This document shows positions 12,340-23,410 of a stretch of 64,000 nucleotides of DNA, in pieces (the first letter of the stretch is position 1; the number at the start of each line of letters is the position of its first letter). Origin of the DNA: Epiperipatus broadwayi (lineage: Eukaryota; Onychophora; Udeonychophora; Euonychophora; Peripatidae). The notes under the pieces were generated by a model. That model saw only the letters and a program-made list of their open reading frames with translations, did no database searches and was not told where the DNA came from. The stretch lies in assembly GCA_028023455.1 (NCBI GenBank), contig JAQFVV010000055.1, positions 5,364,030 through 5,428,029 on the forward strand, given 5' to 3'. A program made the position numbers and the translations under genes.

Positions 12340-13510
12340 TTATATCATAATGTTTTATTTCACAATGAATTCAGTAGAGGGCATTTCTTAGTTCTGATTC
12401 ACATCCGTCTAATTAGAAGAGGAGAGTGGGATATATAGATAAGAATAAAGATGCAATAATTTGGAGTTAGAAATGAAAAAGAAATGTTTTAAAGTGAATG
12501 AATAAGATAAAGAAAATGTAAAGGATGGAGGAATAGAGATTGACGATGCCCAGGAATAGTTATAAGAAAATAATATTTAAATGAAAAACCAAGAATATCA
12601 AAAGGAATTTTGGTTTTATAAATATGCATGGCAAAAGAGTTAAGAGAAGATTAAAAAAGATAAAGTTGAGAAATGAAGTATTATATCTTCAAAAATATTA
12701 AAGGAGGGAATAATACTAAGGTGGATATTTTAGAAAGGAATTATAACGAACTTATATGGCTTAAATTTAAATTAGCATGTGTTATACTATGTTTAGCTAC
12801 TTGAAATGGGAGAACGTGAAAGGGTGAATGATCATATTTTGAACATTTTTGCATAGAGATATAGATGTTTTTAGAAAATATTGTTTGTAAGTGATAAATG
12901 ATCATATTAAAGAAATTTATTGAAATAGAAAGTACAAATGTACATAACGAAATAAGATGTGTGAGAAAAGTGAATTGAAAATTAGAAATTTGAGCAAAGT
13001 ATAAAATGGAAAGTTTAGAGATATTTGAAGGATTAAATACTGAAGCTATTTCGGAGAGCTAGAGCAGACATCTTTTGTAAAGAGGAAAATTAAAAATATA
13101 GGAATGAAAATAGACTAGTAAAAATAATATTAATTGAAGAGATCAACACAAATACATTGGCAAGAAACATTTTATGATATGCAAAGTTAATAATTAGATC
13201 ACTAATAACAAAGAATGGGTTGGGAGTTGACTTTGGATGAGTCACTTATATGTTTAAAGTTGTTTCAGTTAAAAAGAATCAAATGAGAATTACCGGTTCT
13301 ATCTAGTTTTTCTCAACTAGCAGATCTATATTAAATCAATTTTGAATTCCTGATCAATCAACTCTTGATAGCAATTAACTTTGTTAATGTATGTAAATCA
13401 AAAATGTAAACAGGTAGACAAGTAGATCAAGATATACTCAATTGAGTGAATTTGGGACATTTATGTTGGGACGTATTTAGAATAGCTGCATGCTGTCACA
13501 AGTGAAGATA
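12340..13510. other. Purine-rich AT sequence without recognised features
   Basis: The plus strand from about 12420 to 13150 is markedly A/G-rich (many GAAA and AGAA runs) compared with its surroundings. No gene or repeat family was recognised. Confidence 0.45.
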
Positions 13511-13525
13511 ACAGATCTAAAACTT

Positions 13526-13688
13526 TAACAAAGCAAAACTCTCCATTGCCAACCTGTGCCAAACAGAGTAATCAATGGATGCCAGAAGGCTTGTGCATAA
13601 AATCCCTACCCAGTGCCTACTCATCCAATATCCCCAGACTAGTTTCTGGCTTGTATAGAGAAGGTGATCATGTGATGTTTAGTGGTTT
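13526..13688 (+). mobile_element. Family-B short element with 13-bp target duplication
   Basis: A 163-bp family-B insertion flanked by exact copies of AGATCTAAAACTT (13513-13525 and 13689-13701). It begins with the AAGCAAAACTCTCC end and finishes with GATCATGTGATGTTTAGTGG. This defines both ends of a short B form. The 13-bp duplication points to LINE-type target-primed insertion. Confidence 0.9.
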
Positions 13689-14000
13689 AGATCTAAAACT
13701 TCTGACTTTATTTCTTCATACAATATATCCTAATTTCCTTTGGAACATATTACCCTTCAAAAATACGTGTTTACTATTCTTCCAATCATACTAATATAAA
13801 ACATAACTACAGTGCAATTCTTCTATTTTTTACTTCTTTCCCTGATATCCAAAACTTTTGTCTTTGCATTAAATATTATCAAGTTTCCTCTTCTTATTAT
13901 CATACTTCCTTTCATATTTTAATTTATTTATTTTTCTTAATAGATGCAAAATCTTTTTTTTTATTATTGATTCTCCATAACTAGTTCTTTTTTTTTAATT

Positions 14001-14350
14001 GTTATAGGAGACTTTAATACTAGAAATGGTAAACAAATGAATGATGAAAGTGCTGTAGGTAATTTTGGTTATGGTAATAGAAATGAGAGAGAACATAGAC
14101 TTGTGGAGTTTGCAGGAAAAAAAAACTTTATATTATGAATTTTTTTTTTTTTTTTGAGAAAAATGTTAAAAGGAAATGGACATGGCTGTATACAAATGAA
14201 GGTACAGCAGAATTGGATTGTATTTTGACTAACAGAAAATACATATTTCAAGATTCTAATGTTCTTAATAAATTTAACACAGGAAATGGTCATCGATTAA
14301 TAAGATGTAATATACATGTTAATGCAAAACTAGAGAGACAAAAATTATAA
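14001..14350 (+). pseudogene. RTE AP-endonuclease, C-terminal fragment
   Basis: Begins VIGDFNTRNGK, the GDFN motif of exonuclease-endonuclease-phosphatase enzymes, and after a frame break continues KWTWLYTNEGTAELDCIL and LNKFNTGNGHRLIR. The usual SDH catalytic motif near the end reads NGH here, so a catalytic aspartate is lost. With an in-frame stop near 14137 and a long T-run, this fragment cannot be active. Confidence 0.85.
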
Positions 14351-14469
14351 AAAACAAACAATATTTACAGTTGATATTCCTAATCTTCAGAAACATTCTA
14401 ATGAATTTAAATTAGAACTTACAAATCGGTTTCAAGTATTAATAGATTTTGAACATGATAGAGATTTGA

Positions 14470-14934
14470 ATGAAATTAATACGAAAAATAACTGATACAC
14501 TTTTAAAAACTGCAACAAAGATAGCTGGTAGAAAAAAGCAGCAATTGACCAATAAAATTTCTACTGAGACTAGAGAATTTATGAAGAAAAGAAAGAATAT
14601 GAAGATATACAAAAATGATGCATTAAAAAGGATTGAATATCCCAAATTTTGTAAAATGGGGCAGAAAAGAGTTGAAAATGATATAAGAAAGTATAACTGT
14701 GAACTGGCAAGGAAAGCTGTAGAAGAGAATAAAAGTCTCAAGAGTGTAAAACAACATTTTGGTATTGATAGGAAATTTATATCTGTAATAAGACAAAAAG
14801 ATGGAATTATTACTAAAAAGAGAGATGACATCGTGAAATTTATATCTGTAATAAGACAAAAAGATGGAATTATTACTAAAAAGAGAGATGACATCATGAA
14901 ATGGATAAAAGACTCTTATCAAGAATTATTATAA
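14470..14934 (+). pseudogene. RTE linker region with an internal 63-bp duplication
   Basis: 154 codons of lysine-rich linker between endonuclease and RT (AETRE..MKKRKNMK and WIKDSYQELL-type ending). A 63-bp segment is tandemly duplicated in frame (about 14776-14838 and 14839-14901), repeating the peptide KFISVIRQKDGIITKKRDD. The frame then ends where the MITE inserted. Two minus-strand frames here are shadows. Confidence 0.8.
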
Positions 14935-15057
14935 GTAAATGAGATATTTATTTTATATAGCGCGATGTTTCTGAATTGTAATGAACTAATAATCAGCTTT
15001 GTTAAGATCCACAAAGCGCATGTGCAATAGCTTAAAAAGCTGATTATTACTTTATTA
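14930..15057. mobile_element. MITE inserted in the RTE, 10-bp target duplication
   Basis: A 128-bp insertion between the direct repeats CAAGAATTAT (14920-14929 and 15058-15067). It contains an internal hairpin, AATAATCAGCTTT to AAAGCTGATTATTA. A related element at about 18440-18560 carries the segment inside the hairpin in the opposite orientation. Removing it restores the join between linker and RT. Confidence 0.85.
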
Positions 15058-15114
15058 CAAGAATTATATAGTAATAAAGAACAAGTACCTCCTATATGTA
15101 TTATATCTTCAGAT

Positions 15115-15969
15115 TTGCCCAGAATTTTAAATGAAGAAGTGAGACATGCAATTAAATGTATGAAGAAAGGAAAGGCTCCAGGTAATGATAGAATTATAAT
15201 TGATATATTAAAAGAAGCAGGTGAAGAAATAGAAATTTTTTTAGCAAAGTTATACACCAAATGTCTAAATGATAAAGATGTACCAGATGATTGGAAGAAT
15301 GCAGTATTAATATTAATATTTAAAAAAGGTGATAAAGAAGATATTAGAAATTACAGACCTATCAGCCTTTTATCAGTTTTATACAAATTTTTTATCAAGA
15401 TAATTATAACTCGTCTACAGAGAACATTGGATTTCCACCAACCAAGAGAACAAGGTGGATTTAAAAGTGGTTTTAGTACAGTAAATCATATCCAGGTATT
15501 GAGAGAAGTTATAGAGAGGACCAATGAATATGAGTTGCCATTATGCTTTGGATTTGTAGATTATGAAAAGGCATTTGATTGTATAAACATTTCTTCAGTG
15601 ATTAAAGCATTGGATCATCAAGGTATAGATCCAGGATATTGTCATATTTTAAAGAATATTTATAAAAATGCAACAGCAACAATTAGATTACACAATGATA
15701 CTGGGAAAGTCAACATTGAGAAAGGTGTAAGACAAGGTGACTCCATATCTCCAAAACTTTTTACAGCAGTGCTGCAAGAAGTATTTTGTGGATTAAAATG
15801 GGAAGCTAAAGGAGTGAAAGTAAATGGAGATTATTTAAGTCATTTAGATTTTGCAGATGATGAAGTTGTTTTTGCAAATAATGCTTTAGAGCTGCAGGAA
15901 ATGTTGCAGGAGTTATCAGATGAAAGTAACAAAGTAGGACTAAAGATAAATATTAAAAGACTAAAGTAA
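15115..15969 (+). pseudogene. RTE reverse transcriptase domain, 284 codons open
   Basis: Near-complete RT domain. KGKAPGNDRI (residues 18-27), RNYRPISLLSVLYK (78-91), EQGGFKSGFS (112-121), CFGFVDYEKAFDCI (144-157), GVRQGDSISPKLF (204-216) and SHLDFADDEVVF (242-253, active-site aspartates present) are all in place. The enzyme copies element RNA at the nicked target in LINE mobilisation. The frame breaks after KINIKRLK and the reading continues in another frame through NSYKYLGQIINKDGNI. Intact motifs over 284 codons suggest moderate age. The element is dead because of other breaks. Confidence 0.92.
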
Positions 15970-16275
15970 TGTTTCATGTATATTCTCAAAATATGAAAAT
16001 AAAGATTGATTATGATGAGTTAGAAGTTAACAGTTACAAATACCTTGGTCAGATTATTAATAAAGATGGAAACATAATGGATGAAATTAATCAAAGAATT
16101 AAACTTGGTTGGAGTGCTTTTGGTTGAAATAACTTGATACTAAAAGGAAATATGCCTATGTGTTTGAAAGAGAAGGTTTTTTAATAAAGGTGTTTTACCT
16201 GTTCTTACTTATCGAACTGAGACTTGGACACTTAATAGAAGAGTAATACAGAGACTTCAGACCACTTAAGGAAGT

Positions 16276-16614
16276 ATGGAGAGATGCATGTTGGGAGTAA
16301 CAAGAAGAGATCGAAAACACAATATATGGGTAAGAGAACAAACAGGTGTTACTGACCTCTTTGAAAAAATTAAAAGACTGAAGTGGAGTTGGACTGGAAA
16401 TATTGCTAAAAGAGATGATAATAGATGGACCATTGAAATCTTAAACTGGATTCCAAGAGATTGTAAAAGACTCAGAAAGAGACCACATGTGAGATGGATG
16501 GATGAAATAAGAAAGTGTACAGGGGTGATGTGGAGAAGAGAAGCTAAAGATCGGAGAAGATGGATTGAACTTGGTGAGACCTTCATCCTGCAGTGGATTG
16601 ATAATGGTTTATGA
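16276..16614 (+). pseudogene. RTE C-terminal domain
   Basis: 112 codons starting MERCMLGVTRRDRKHNIW, then LKWSWTGNIAKRDDNRW, RPHVRWMDEIRK and ETFILQWIDNGL. This is the characteristic C-terminal end of RTE/BovB proteins, followed within 10 nt by TGATGATGA. The methionine is internal in an intact element. The minus-strand frame is a shadow. Confidence 0.88.
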
Positions 16615-17836
16615 TGATGAATACATTTTCTATACTTCTCATATAATAAATAAAATATCTGTCTTAGGAGTTCCCAAACTTTTTATAGGCTCAGACCTAT
16701 TTTCGAAAACATTAATTATAATTTTCATGTCCATTGATTTGTAGTGCATGTTTTGGGAGGAGTGTATTAAGTACAAATGTCACTTTATTTTTAAAGTTTT
16801 TATTAGTTATGCTTAATTAATGTATAAATTTATTAATCAATTTACATAATGACGTTATGCCCACAATGGCTTATTTTCTTTTTTTTCCGATGGTATCGAT
16901 CTTATTTCAAATTTGTTTTAATTTCTATTTTTTCTGAAAATCCAACTTCATGCATCTATGAAATAAAAGGAAACAACATTCTTTAAACTATGGTAGAAAA
17001 AGTCGGATATGTGGTTTGAATTAACCACCAAAAGCTGTATCAAATTTACAGATCAAAATTTTTTTCCAATGAATGTTTTTGGACAAATCAGGTAGTTCTT
17101 TGCCTGCCTTAAATAGGTATTCTAATAGCTACATCATCACTCCAAAATGAAGTTACAATTCAGATGGGGTTTTTTTTTTTTCAAAAATTTTGTGACAGTT
17201 ATAGAGAGTAAGTCATCATTAGATATCACTCATTAACAATATTCAAAATTTTATATGTCTTACTTTGTCTTCTAAAAATTTTTCCCAAAAATTATTTTTT
17301 TTACCTCAAATTGTATAATATGTATCAAATATATCAGCTCCTTACATTCCTTGTAAGTATGAATTTAGTTTATTCAATTTCTGAAATGCACCTGAGAGAG
17401 ATAAGTGAATGTCAGAACGAATGTCTCATTATGCTAAGATTTTACATTTTCACAAAATTGAAGAAACCTTCATAGCACTTTTAGTCTTCGTTAGACAATA
17501 TATTTCATTACGCAAAAGAAGAGATTTATGAAAACTCACCACAGTTTTTTTAAATAAACTCATGACGGTAATGATTTATTCTTAATAAATTTATGATTTT
17601 CAAGGCAGTGCTTATGATGTTTTTCAAATCATCTGCCATAGTTTAACTATTTACACTTTTCAAGGAGGTTTATAATGAGACCATGATATTTAGTTTTAAA
17701 ATGCATGTCACGATATTGCTACTTTTAAAAACCACGGACTGCCTATGCATCCTATGTTTATATACCGACATAATTTATTCAGAAGTTTTTTTTTTTGGGG
17801 GGGGGGGATTTTACATAAGGATCAACAATTCCTTTC

Positions 17837-18130
17837 TTAATTAGTATCTTGAAAATTACAAAATATTATATATTCAAATAGCTCATTGTTTCGTATAAAA
17901 CAGATTAAAAACAATAAATTGGGACAAACCTTGCCATGTGTCACATCATCCAGTTGCAGAGGAAAAGAAATTTTCACCCATTCTTGCATTTCATCAATTC
18001 TGTGCACAACTGTATTATTGGAAAGGGAAATTAATTCAATTTCTTCCAAGTTGTTGTCATTCAACATGACTCCAACATCTTTTATCATTGGGAATACCAA
18101 TGGTCTCACTAACAGTATGAAACTATGCAA
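17837..18130 (-). pseudogene. hAT transposase fragment (ZBED5/FAM200-like)
   Basis: 97 codons containing LISLSNNTVVHRIDEMQEW and FPLQLDDVTHGK, then LLFLICFIRNNELFEYIIF. These correspond to the LSNNTVxRRIDEM, FALQLDESTD and QLLVFVRYI motifs of the RNase-H-like hAT transposase core. The D of the DES/T motif is retained and the E is D. Residues between the motifs are deleted relative to the family. The plus-strand frame at 17886-18239 is a shadow. Confidence 0.8.
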
Positions 18131-18184
18131 GTATCAATCTAATGAGATATGGCAATGCAAGTATCAATCTAATGAGATATGGAC
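18125..18184. repeat. 30-bp perfect tandem duplication
   Basis: Units 18125-18154 and 18155-18184 start ATGCAAGTATCAATCTAATG. They are identical except for the final base. Confidence 0.93.
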
Positions 18185-18300
18185 CATAGGTACTTTTTTC
18201 AATAATCTTGGTGTCTTGTGCACAATGGTAGAGTATTAGACTCTAAAATGTAACAATCCCCTGATTACAGATCCAGAAGTTTTTATAATAGTTTTAAATA

Positions 18301-19255
18301 GAAATGTTTTGTGGATTAAAATGGGAAACTAAGGGATTAAAAATAAATGGAGAGTATTTAAGTCATCTAGATTTTGCAGATGATGTATTTGTCTTTGCAA
18401 TTAATGCTTCAGAGCTCCTTTTCAGATGAAAGTGAAACAGTAAGAGTAAATGAGATAATTATTTTATATAGCGCTATGTTTTATAAACTGTAATATTAAT
18501 AATCAGCCATTAAGCTAATGCACATGCGCCTCGTGGATTTTTTAACTATAAATGAATACTCTCACTTCCAAACACAAGATGAAGTCTTTATGAAAAGATA
18601 GAATAAATCCATCTATCTTTTTGACCCAAACGTTGATAAATGCTAAAAAGATCCTGTATTAGAAAAAGCTAACAATTTCAAATATTTTGGTCAAATTATT
18701 AGAACAGATGGAAACATAATGGATGGAATTAATTACCGAATTAAACTTGGATGAAGTGCTTTGGATACAAATGACTTAGTATTAAAAGGAAATTTATCTT
18801 TTTGTTTGAAAAGGATTTTTAACAGTTTATCTTTCCAATTCTTATTTATTGATCTGAAACTTGGACATTTACAGAAGAGTAATTGTAGAGACTTCAGACT
18901 CCTCAATTAAATATGGAAAGATATATGTTGGAAATAAGAAATGGTTGAAAACAAGGTAGTTGGGGGGGAGAAGAACAAATATCGTTAATTTCTTGAAAGA
19001 ATTGAGATATTGAAGTAAAGCAAGGCTGGACATTGGTAGAAGAGATGATAATTGATGAATAGTTGGTCTTAAAAACTGGATCTCGATAGATTGTAAAAGA
19101 TCTAGAAAGAGATTATATGTGAGATGGATGAATAGAATATGGAAGTTTGTTGATATGATGTGGAAAATAGAGGATATGGTTTGGAAAAACTGAATTAAAA
19201 TTGAAGAGGTCTTCATGCTGTAGTGGATTGACAAAATGATGATGATGATGATGAA
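18301..19255 (+). mobile_element. Second RTE copy, internally deleted
   Basis: Homologous to 15784-15940 of the first copy (FCGLKW and LSHLDFADD are readable around 18305-18400). It then jumps through a MITE-like insert to a stretch matching 16018-16600, and ends in a TGATGATGATGATGATGA tail at about 19230. Many stops. The plus strand is the coding strand; the 121-codon minus frame is a shadow. Confidence 0.85.
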
Positions 19256-19704
19256 ATAAATATATTTTTAAATTTAGATTTTGATAACTTGTTTATTATT
19301 AAATAAATACATTTAGAGATTAGGATCACTAATTACCAATTTTAGCCTTTAATTTTGTGTGTTGGTTATTTGAATTAAGTTTACGAGGTGTCACTTTTTA
19401 ATCTAATTGAAATAATTATAAAAGTCTAAATCAGACTTCAAAAATCATACAATAAACAGGAAACAATAATTGCTTGCAGTTTGAAAACGATACATACAAT
19501 GTGTCATCAAATAATCAAAGTTTATTTATTTGTTTTGTTAATAAAAAAAACATAAAATAATAATTGTTAAAATTGTATTGATTTTAAATGATAATGCTTT
19601 TTTTCTTCCATGTTATTATTTGATTTTCTACTTTAAAAAATTTTTCTTTTGCTAAAAGTATTTTTCATTTTAAGAAATTTTATGTACTTTTTTTTTTTTT
19701 TAAG

Positions 19705-19842
19705 ATTATAATGGAAACACAGCAAGCTAAACAGACGTTAGCTGACATTGAAGCCCGGCATAATGATATTATCAAGTTAGAAAATAGTATTAGAGAGCTA
19801 CATGACATGTTTATGGACATGGCTATGTTAGTAGAAAGTCAG
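19705..19842 (+). CDS. STX1A: Syntaxin-1 exon S1 (first half of SNARE motif)
   Basis: Internal coding exon of a neuronal syntaxin, the plasma-membrane Qa-SNARE that pairs with SNAP-25 and synaptobrevin to fuse synaptic vesicles. It has 138 nt, 46 codons and is phase 0 at both ends. The translation begins [19 protein letters not shown] and continues through [18 protein letters not shown], which is close to identical with metazoan syntaxin-1 SNARE helices. The last codon is the glutamine that forms the ionic zero layer of the SNARE bundle. The acceptor is a T-run followed by AAG, and the donor is CAG|GTAAGT. Seen: splice sites and open frame. Known: SNARE family residues. The Habc domain exons and start codon are not in the window and must lie upstream. 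STX1A-type is preferred over STX1B or other syntaxins because invertebrates usually carry one neuronal copy. Confidence 0.97.
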
Positions 19843-20394
19843 GTAAGTCTCCTATTGCATTTATGCATAGAATAATCTTATATTTGTGTTTCTATCTCAT
19901 GATATTACTAAATATTTTTAATATTAAATAGGGTATACACATAAGATCAAAAAATAAACGTCTATTTATAAGAGTCTTGAAGTAGGGTCTAAAGCTATTA
20001 CAATTTTTTTTTTTTAAATTACCATTATGTTAGCCACTTTTTAAATTGTGTAAAAAAAAATGCATAAATTAGAGAAATAATCGGAACTTGTCAATCAAGC
20101 CACAAAAGTCTGTTGAAAAGAACTAGAAATAGTCCTTATTTATATCTCACTAATTGTATTTCCGAAATATCTATAAATTATGTACAAACAGCCTTATTGT
20201 TGTAATACACTTGCTTAACTTACTGTATTTTTTACCTGACTGTTTGTGAAATCTTATAACACAATTTTTTATTGGTCAATTTTCGAACTAGTTGAAACTG
20301 AATACATATGTATTCTTGGTGGTAGTACCATAGTTTTAGTTTGCAAACAATTTTAGTAAAAAAATTAATTCAAATTTTTAATTTTATATAGGGT

Positions 20395-20710
20395 GTGATA
20401 CATGTACTGTGGCTTTTCATTTTTTGGAGTTAGGAATCTCTCAGACATTGTGCCCAGAGAAACCTGTTAGCCACCTTACCACCTTCCATTCCCCATCTCA
20501 AGTTTTTCCCATATTCTTCACTATCCTGCTCCATCCCATATCCACAACATAATCTTTGTCAACTCTATTGTCTTTATATCTAAATCCCCCTCATCTTTCC
20601 CCAAACCCAGCATAAAAACCCAAGAACCCACTTTGTATATATTTATTCTCCCACAACTTCATTATTTGTATCTTTTCTTCTTGCAGCCATTTACATTCAA
20701 GTACTGCCAT
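20395..20710 (-). mobile_element. 5'-truncated copy of the 5.9-8.6 kb LINE
   Basis: About 310 bp aligns with 5885-6210: GTGATACATG, GGAATCTC, CCCAGAGAAACYTGTTAGCC, CATAAAAACC and CTTCATTATTTGTA occur in the same order. Only the 3' end is present, the usual result of abortive target-primed reverse transcription. Confidence 0.85.
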
Positions 20711-21194
20711 CTAGTGGTATTAAATTGTATTTAAACTTCCTGCAATTGTATATAAAATTACAATGTAGAAAACATAAAATGTAACATTTTTTTAAAAGTA
20801 GCAATCACTATCAAAAATAGTGCAATTATGTAAATTGAAGCTATTTTGAATCTGACAGATAGATATAAATAAAACAGTCCAAGAGTTATGATTTTAAATT
20901 TTATCTGATTGTGATTTGTTGTTAGTCTGTTAACTGCCAATGGCAAAATAATTTTTCCGGAGAGTTTTTAAGGACAGCAATGGTGATTTGTTTTATGCGT
21001 ATTGATTTGAACTTTTATTGCTAATTATTCTCATATTCATAGCAAATAGGGACAGATAATTACATGGTTAACACGCTAAATAAGAATTTTAAAATATTTC
21101 TTTTCCCATCATTATAGAAATGGGAGGAAAAATCGGATACAACTTAGAAAACTGAATATTTATTTCAGATATGATACATTGTACAGGCTTAAAC

Positions 21195-21660
21195 CTGCAT
21201 TTTTATATATGTAATATATGCGGGGTTCGAACTCAGACTTTCACACGACCCACCACTCTTAAGTGCCATCTCATATGTATATAAATGGATTATTCTCCTG
21301 TACATGAGGGGTCAGAATGACTAATATGTCAACATGGGTAGGATGACAACCTTGGCACTATCAAGGGCTTTAAACGTTCCATCATCAGATTTTCATTGAA
21401 ATGGAGGGCTGAAGAGTTGTGAGTTGGAATAGTTTGAAGCCTGTCCATTAAAGTATAAATATTGGCTATCTTAATATAAAGCTGAGTACTGATTATATAT
21501 ATGTGTGAGGATAGTAATCTAGACCAACTGATGATTGCTGGTTTAGCATGAAATACGTACATTGGTGATTATTTATCTTTTCAACATGTGTGTGATCAGA
21601 TGGGTCAGCAATATGAGATGGCACTGAGAGTGGTGGGTCATGTGAAAGTTTCAGATATGA
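21195..21660 (-). repeat. Family-C repeat, minus orientation
   Basis: Homologous to the reverse complement of 9845-10135 and to 59.5-59.9 kb: CATCATCAGATTTTCA, AAGCCTGTCCATTAAAGTAT, CCAACTGATGATTGCTGG and GGTGATTATTTATC. It carries GGGGTTCGAACTC at about 21219, which resembles a pol III B box. Confidence 0.8.
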
Positions 21661-21843
21661 TAGTAAATGCAATATATTTCACAGCTTTTTTTTTAAAAAA
21701 AAAACAAAACATTAACTTCAATGATTTTTCATGTGATCCTTTGTTTACAGAATGGAATATGCCATTCTAGTTTTTTTTGGCTTTACTAGGTTCTTTAATT
21801 CTGCCATAGCAGTCATCGATTCAGCAATCATACGTGTTTCATA

Positions 21844-22921
21844 AACAGGCAAAACTCTCCATACAGAAATGCCACTCAGTGCAAGCCAGAATTATCAATG
21901 GATATCGGAAGGCTTATACATAAAATTCCTATCTAGTGCCTACTCATTCAATATCCCCAGACTAGTTTCTAGCTTTCATCAGTGAGGAGCCTTGGATCTT
22001 ACAGCGCTGCACCTAGATCTTAGGATCTAATGCAACTCTCCAGCAGCCATTTTATATCTCTACTTAACTACAAAACTGTGAGTCTAAAATTGAAAACATA
22101 CTAGTATTTTCAATCCAAGCTCATTAACTTATATAGTCATATAGGTCTGAACTCAGTTCAGTACCTATACATTTTGGTGTCTTTGGTTCTTTAATAACGA
22201 TAGCCACCACTATCCTATTATGCAGGATTGTGTATTAAACCACTAAACATCACATGATGACCATTTCTTATGCTTGCTCAAGCTGTTAAAACAGACAAAA
22301 CTCTCCAAACAGTAGTGCCACTCAGTGCAAGCCAGATTAATTAATGGACGCTAGAAGGCTTGTGCATAATATCCCTATCTAGTGCCTACTCATCCAATGG
22401 ATATCCCCAAATTAGTTTCTAGTTTGTGGCTTGCATCAATGAGCAAGCATAAGAAATGGTGATCATGTGATGTTTAGTGGTTTAATACCAATTCTGCGTA
22501 ATAGGATAGTGGTGGCTATAGTAGTTATTAAAGAACCAAAGACACCAAAATGTATGGGTACTGAATTAACTTCAGACCTATATGACTATATAAGCTAATG
22601 AGCTTGAATTGAAAATATTATTATTATGTTTTCCAATTTTAGACTCATAGTTTAAAGTAGAGATAAAAGGTGGCTACTGGAGTTGCATTAGATCCTAAGA
22701 TGTAGGAGCAAGGTTCTCAGATCCAAGGCTCCTCACTGATGAAAGCTAGAAACTAGTCTGGGGATATTAGATGAGTAGGCACTAGATAGGGATTTTATGC
22801 ACAAGCCTTTTAGCCTTCATTGATTTCTCTGACTTGCACTGAGTGGCACTACTGTATGGGGAGTTTTGCCTGTTTTACAGCTTGAACAAGCTTAAGAAGT
22901 AGTGATCATGTGATGTTTAAT
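21844..22921. mobile_element. Family-B palindrome with 12-bp target duplication
   Basis: A long B unit (about 21844-22270, +), a short B unit (about 22283-22490, +) and a long B unit in inverse orientation (about 22490-22885), closed by AGCTTGAACAAGCTTAAG and GATCATGTGATGTTTAA. Arms exceed 400 bp. The whole is flanked by ACGTGTTTCATA (21832-21843) and ACATGCTTCATA (22922-22933), 10 of 12 matching. This suggests the inverted composite inserted as one unit. Confidence 0.85.
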
Positions 22922-23410
22922 ACATGCTTCATAGTTTGGGTTGACTCCATTTACATAAATCAGAGACTGATAAATTCCATCTCTAAAACAGATGAGCATG
23001 CTTGTGAATGATCTTGAATCCATTGGTGAGACTTCAATTGTATCTAGAAAAATCAAATCCAGCTGATTTTATTGTTGGATCTGGAAAAAGAAATTTGTTT
23101 GGAACTTTATAAGAATTTTTTTTTCACCATAATTCTTCAGTTGTAGATTCTTGATTGAACATCCAAAAGCCGTATCTTGATTTGAGATGAGTCTTAAATC
23201 ATGAAACTATATCACAATTGCTTTTTATATTACTAAACATCACATGATGACCATTCTTTATGCTTACACAAGTGTATGGAGAGTTTAGTCTCTGTGTACT
23301 TCTTATACTGTTTGATTAAATGCATTGCTATGAAATTGACTTAATAGGCTTGCATTCTAAAAGGAAATTTAACACATATGTAAATGGTAATTAACTAAAT
23401 AAGGTACTAG

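Larger units (their letters stand above)
13997..16640 (+). mobile_element. RTE-type (BovB-like) LINE, decayed, plus strand
   Basis: In order: an AP endonuclease fragment (14001-14350), a linker (14470-14934), the reverse transcriptase (15115-15969), and the C-terminal region (16276-16614) ending in a TGATGATGA microsatellite typical of RTE 3' ends. The architecture and the C-terminal LKWSWTGNIAKR/RWMDEIRK motifs are those of RTE elements. A MITE interrupts it at 14930-15057. A partial second copy sits at 18.3-19.25 kb. The 5' part of the endonuclease is missing. Confidence 0.92.
16663..18240 (-). mobile_element. hAT (ZBED-type) transposon fossil, minus strand
   Basis: The right-hand terminus of a minus-strand element reads GGAGTTCCCAAACTTTTTATA near 16668, like hAT ends. 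A transposase fragment lies at 17837-18130. The intervening 1.1 kb is stop-ridden AT-rich sequence with a G10 run at about 17799. The left end is not fixed. Confidence 0.6.

Noticed and set aside
14439-15260. Several long minus-strand frames rich in F, S and L
   Set aside because: They are antisense to the RTE linker and RT, where A-rich coding sequence gives few stops in reverse.
18219-18290. tRNA-like sequence near GCACAATGGTAGAGTATTAGAC
   Set aside because: An A-box-like stretch is present but no cloverleaf or convincing B box could be drawn.
16266-19234. Minus-strand frames of 106 and 121 codons
   Set aside because: They are shadows of the plus-strand RTE C-terminal regions of the two RTE copies.
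1-19704. Upstream syntaxin exons (Habc domain)
   Set aside because: No phase-compatible exon with recognisable syntaxin Habc or linker residues was found; they are probably outside the window.
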